Positions 5,432 through 5,462 of a DNA stretch of 5,462 bases are shown one piece after another. The notes beneath the pieces are model-generated. The model worked only from the letters and a program-made list of their open reading frames with translations. It made no database searches and was not told the DNA's origin. Positions within the stretch are counted from its first letter, which is position 1, and every line of letters begins with the position of its first letter. The DNA is from Bacteroidales bacterium. Its GTDB lineage: Bacteria; Bacteroidota; Bacteroidia; Bacteroidales; UBA1556. The DNA lies in the NCBI GenBank assembly GCA_023145955.1, contig JAGLDA010000115.1:1-5462 (forward strand), in the 5' to 3' direction. The position numbers and the translations under genes were made by a program.

Positions 5432-5462
5432 TGCTAATAAAAAGAACTATATTTTTTCTCAT
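5431..5462 (+). CDS. Start of a third operon gene, cut by the window end (partial)
   Basis: An ATG at 5431-5433 shares its A with the TAA stop of the amidase gene, a TAATG arrangement common for translationally coupled genes. The ten codons that fit read MLIKRTIFFL, with no stop. A short basic start followed by hydrophobic residues resembles the beginning of a signal peptide or membrane anchor. Too little is present to identify the product, and a chance ATG cannot be excluded. Confidence 0.45.
   Translation, partial: MLIKRTIFFL

Overview
The window looks like chromosomal DNA from a member of the Bacteroidota, probably a flavobacteria-like lineage. It is AT-rich, roughly one third G+C by eye. 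Recognisable Shine-Dalgarno sequences are lacking. Both promoters I can place carry the Bacteroidota -7 element TAnnTTTG. A lipoprotein has an acidic export signal of the Bacteroidota type just after its lipidated cysteine, and the intergenic spaces hold short tandem repeats. I see no phage, transposase, CRISPR or defence gene, and no RNA gene.

Layout. Bases 1-255 are the 3' end of a gene cut by the window edge, with a Lys/Glu/Asn-rich tail. Thirty bases later, on the same strand, is a predicted surface lipoprotein of unknown function (286-1047). A 276-base spacer (1048-1323) with only weak hairpins separates it from a convergent minus-strand pair. That pair is tyrS, tyrosyl-tRNA synthetase (1952-3241, start revised to the internal ATG), followed downstream by a 183-residue single-pass membrane protein of unknown function (1324-1875). 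The 76-base gap between them is largely filled by a degenerate octamer tract and a heptamer tract (GTACTGA). A second octamer tract lies at the other end of the small gene, so a 19-base repeat with 17 matches flanks it.

The divergent region 3242-3472 carries a -7 element for tyrS (3275-3282), one for the rightward operon (3431-3438), and an imperfect inverted repeat between them. The rightward operon encodes a class I PLP aminotransferase of the methionine/glutamine (YbdL/KAT-like) type (3473-4627). After 9 bases comes a nitrilase-superfamily omega-amidase (4637-5431), and then the first codons of a third gene whose ATG shares a base with the amidase stop (5431 onward).

How the genes work together. 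The aminotransferase and omega-amidase form a known metabolic pair. The transaminase can use glutamine (or methionine) as amino donor to an alpha-keto acid such as 4-methylthio-2-oxobutyrate. The amidase then hydrolyses the resulting alpha-ketoglutaramate to 2-oxoglutarate and ammonia, which makes the exchange effectively irreversible. The other genes show no obvious functional link to this pair. The window reads mostly as ordinary housekeeping sequence. The parts least explained are the 183-residue membrane protein beside tyrS, the repeat tracts around it, the lipoprotein, and the inverted repeat in the divergent promoter region.
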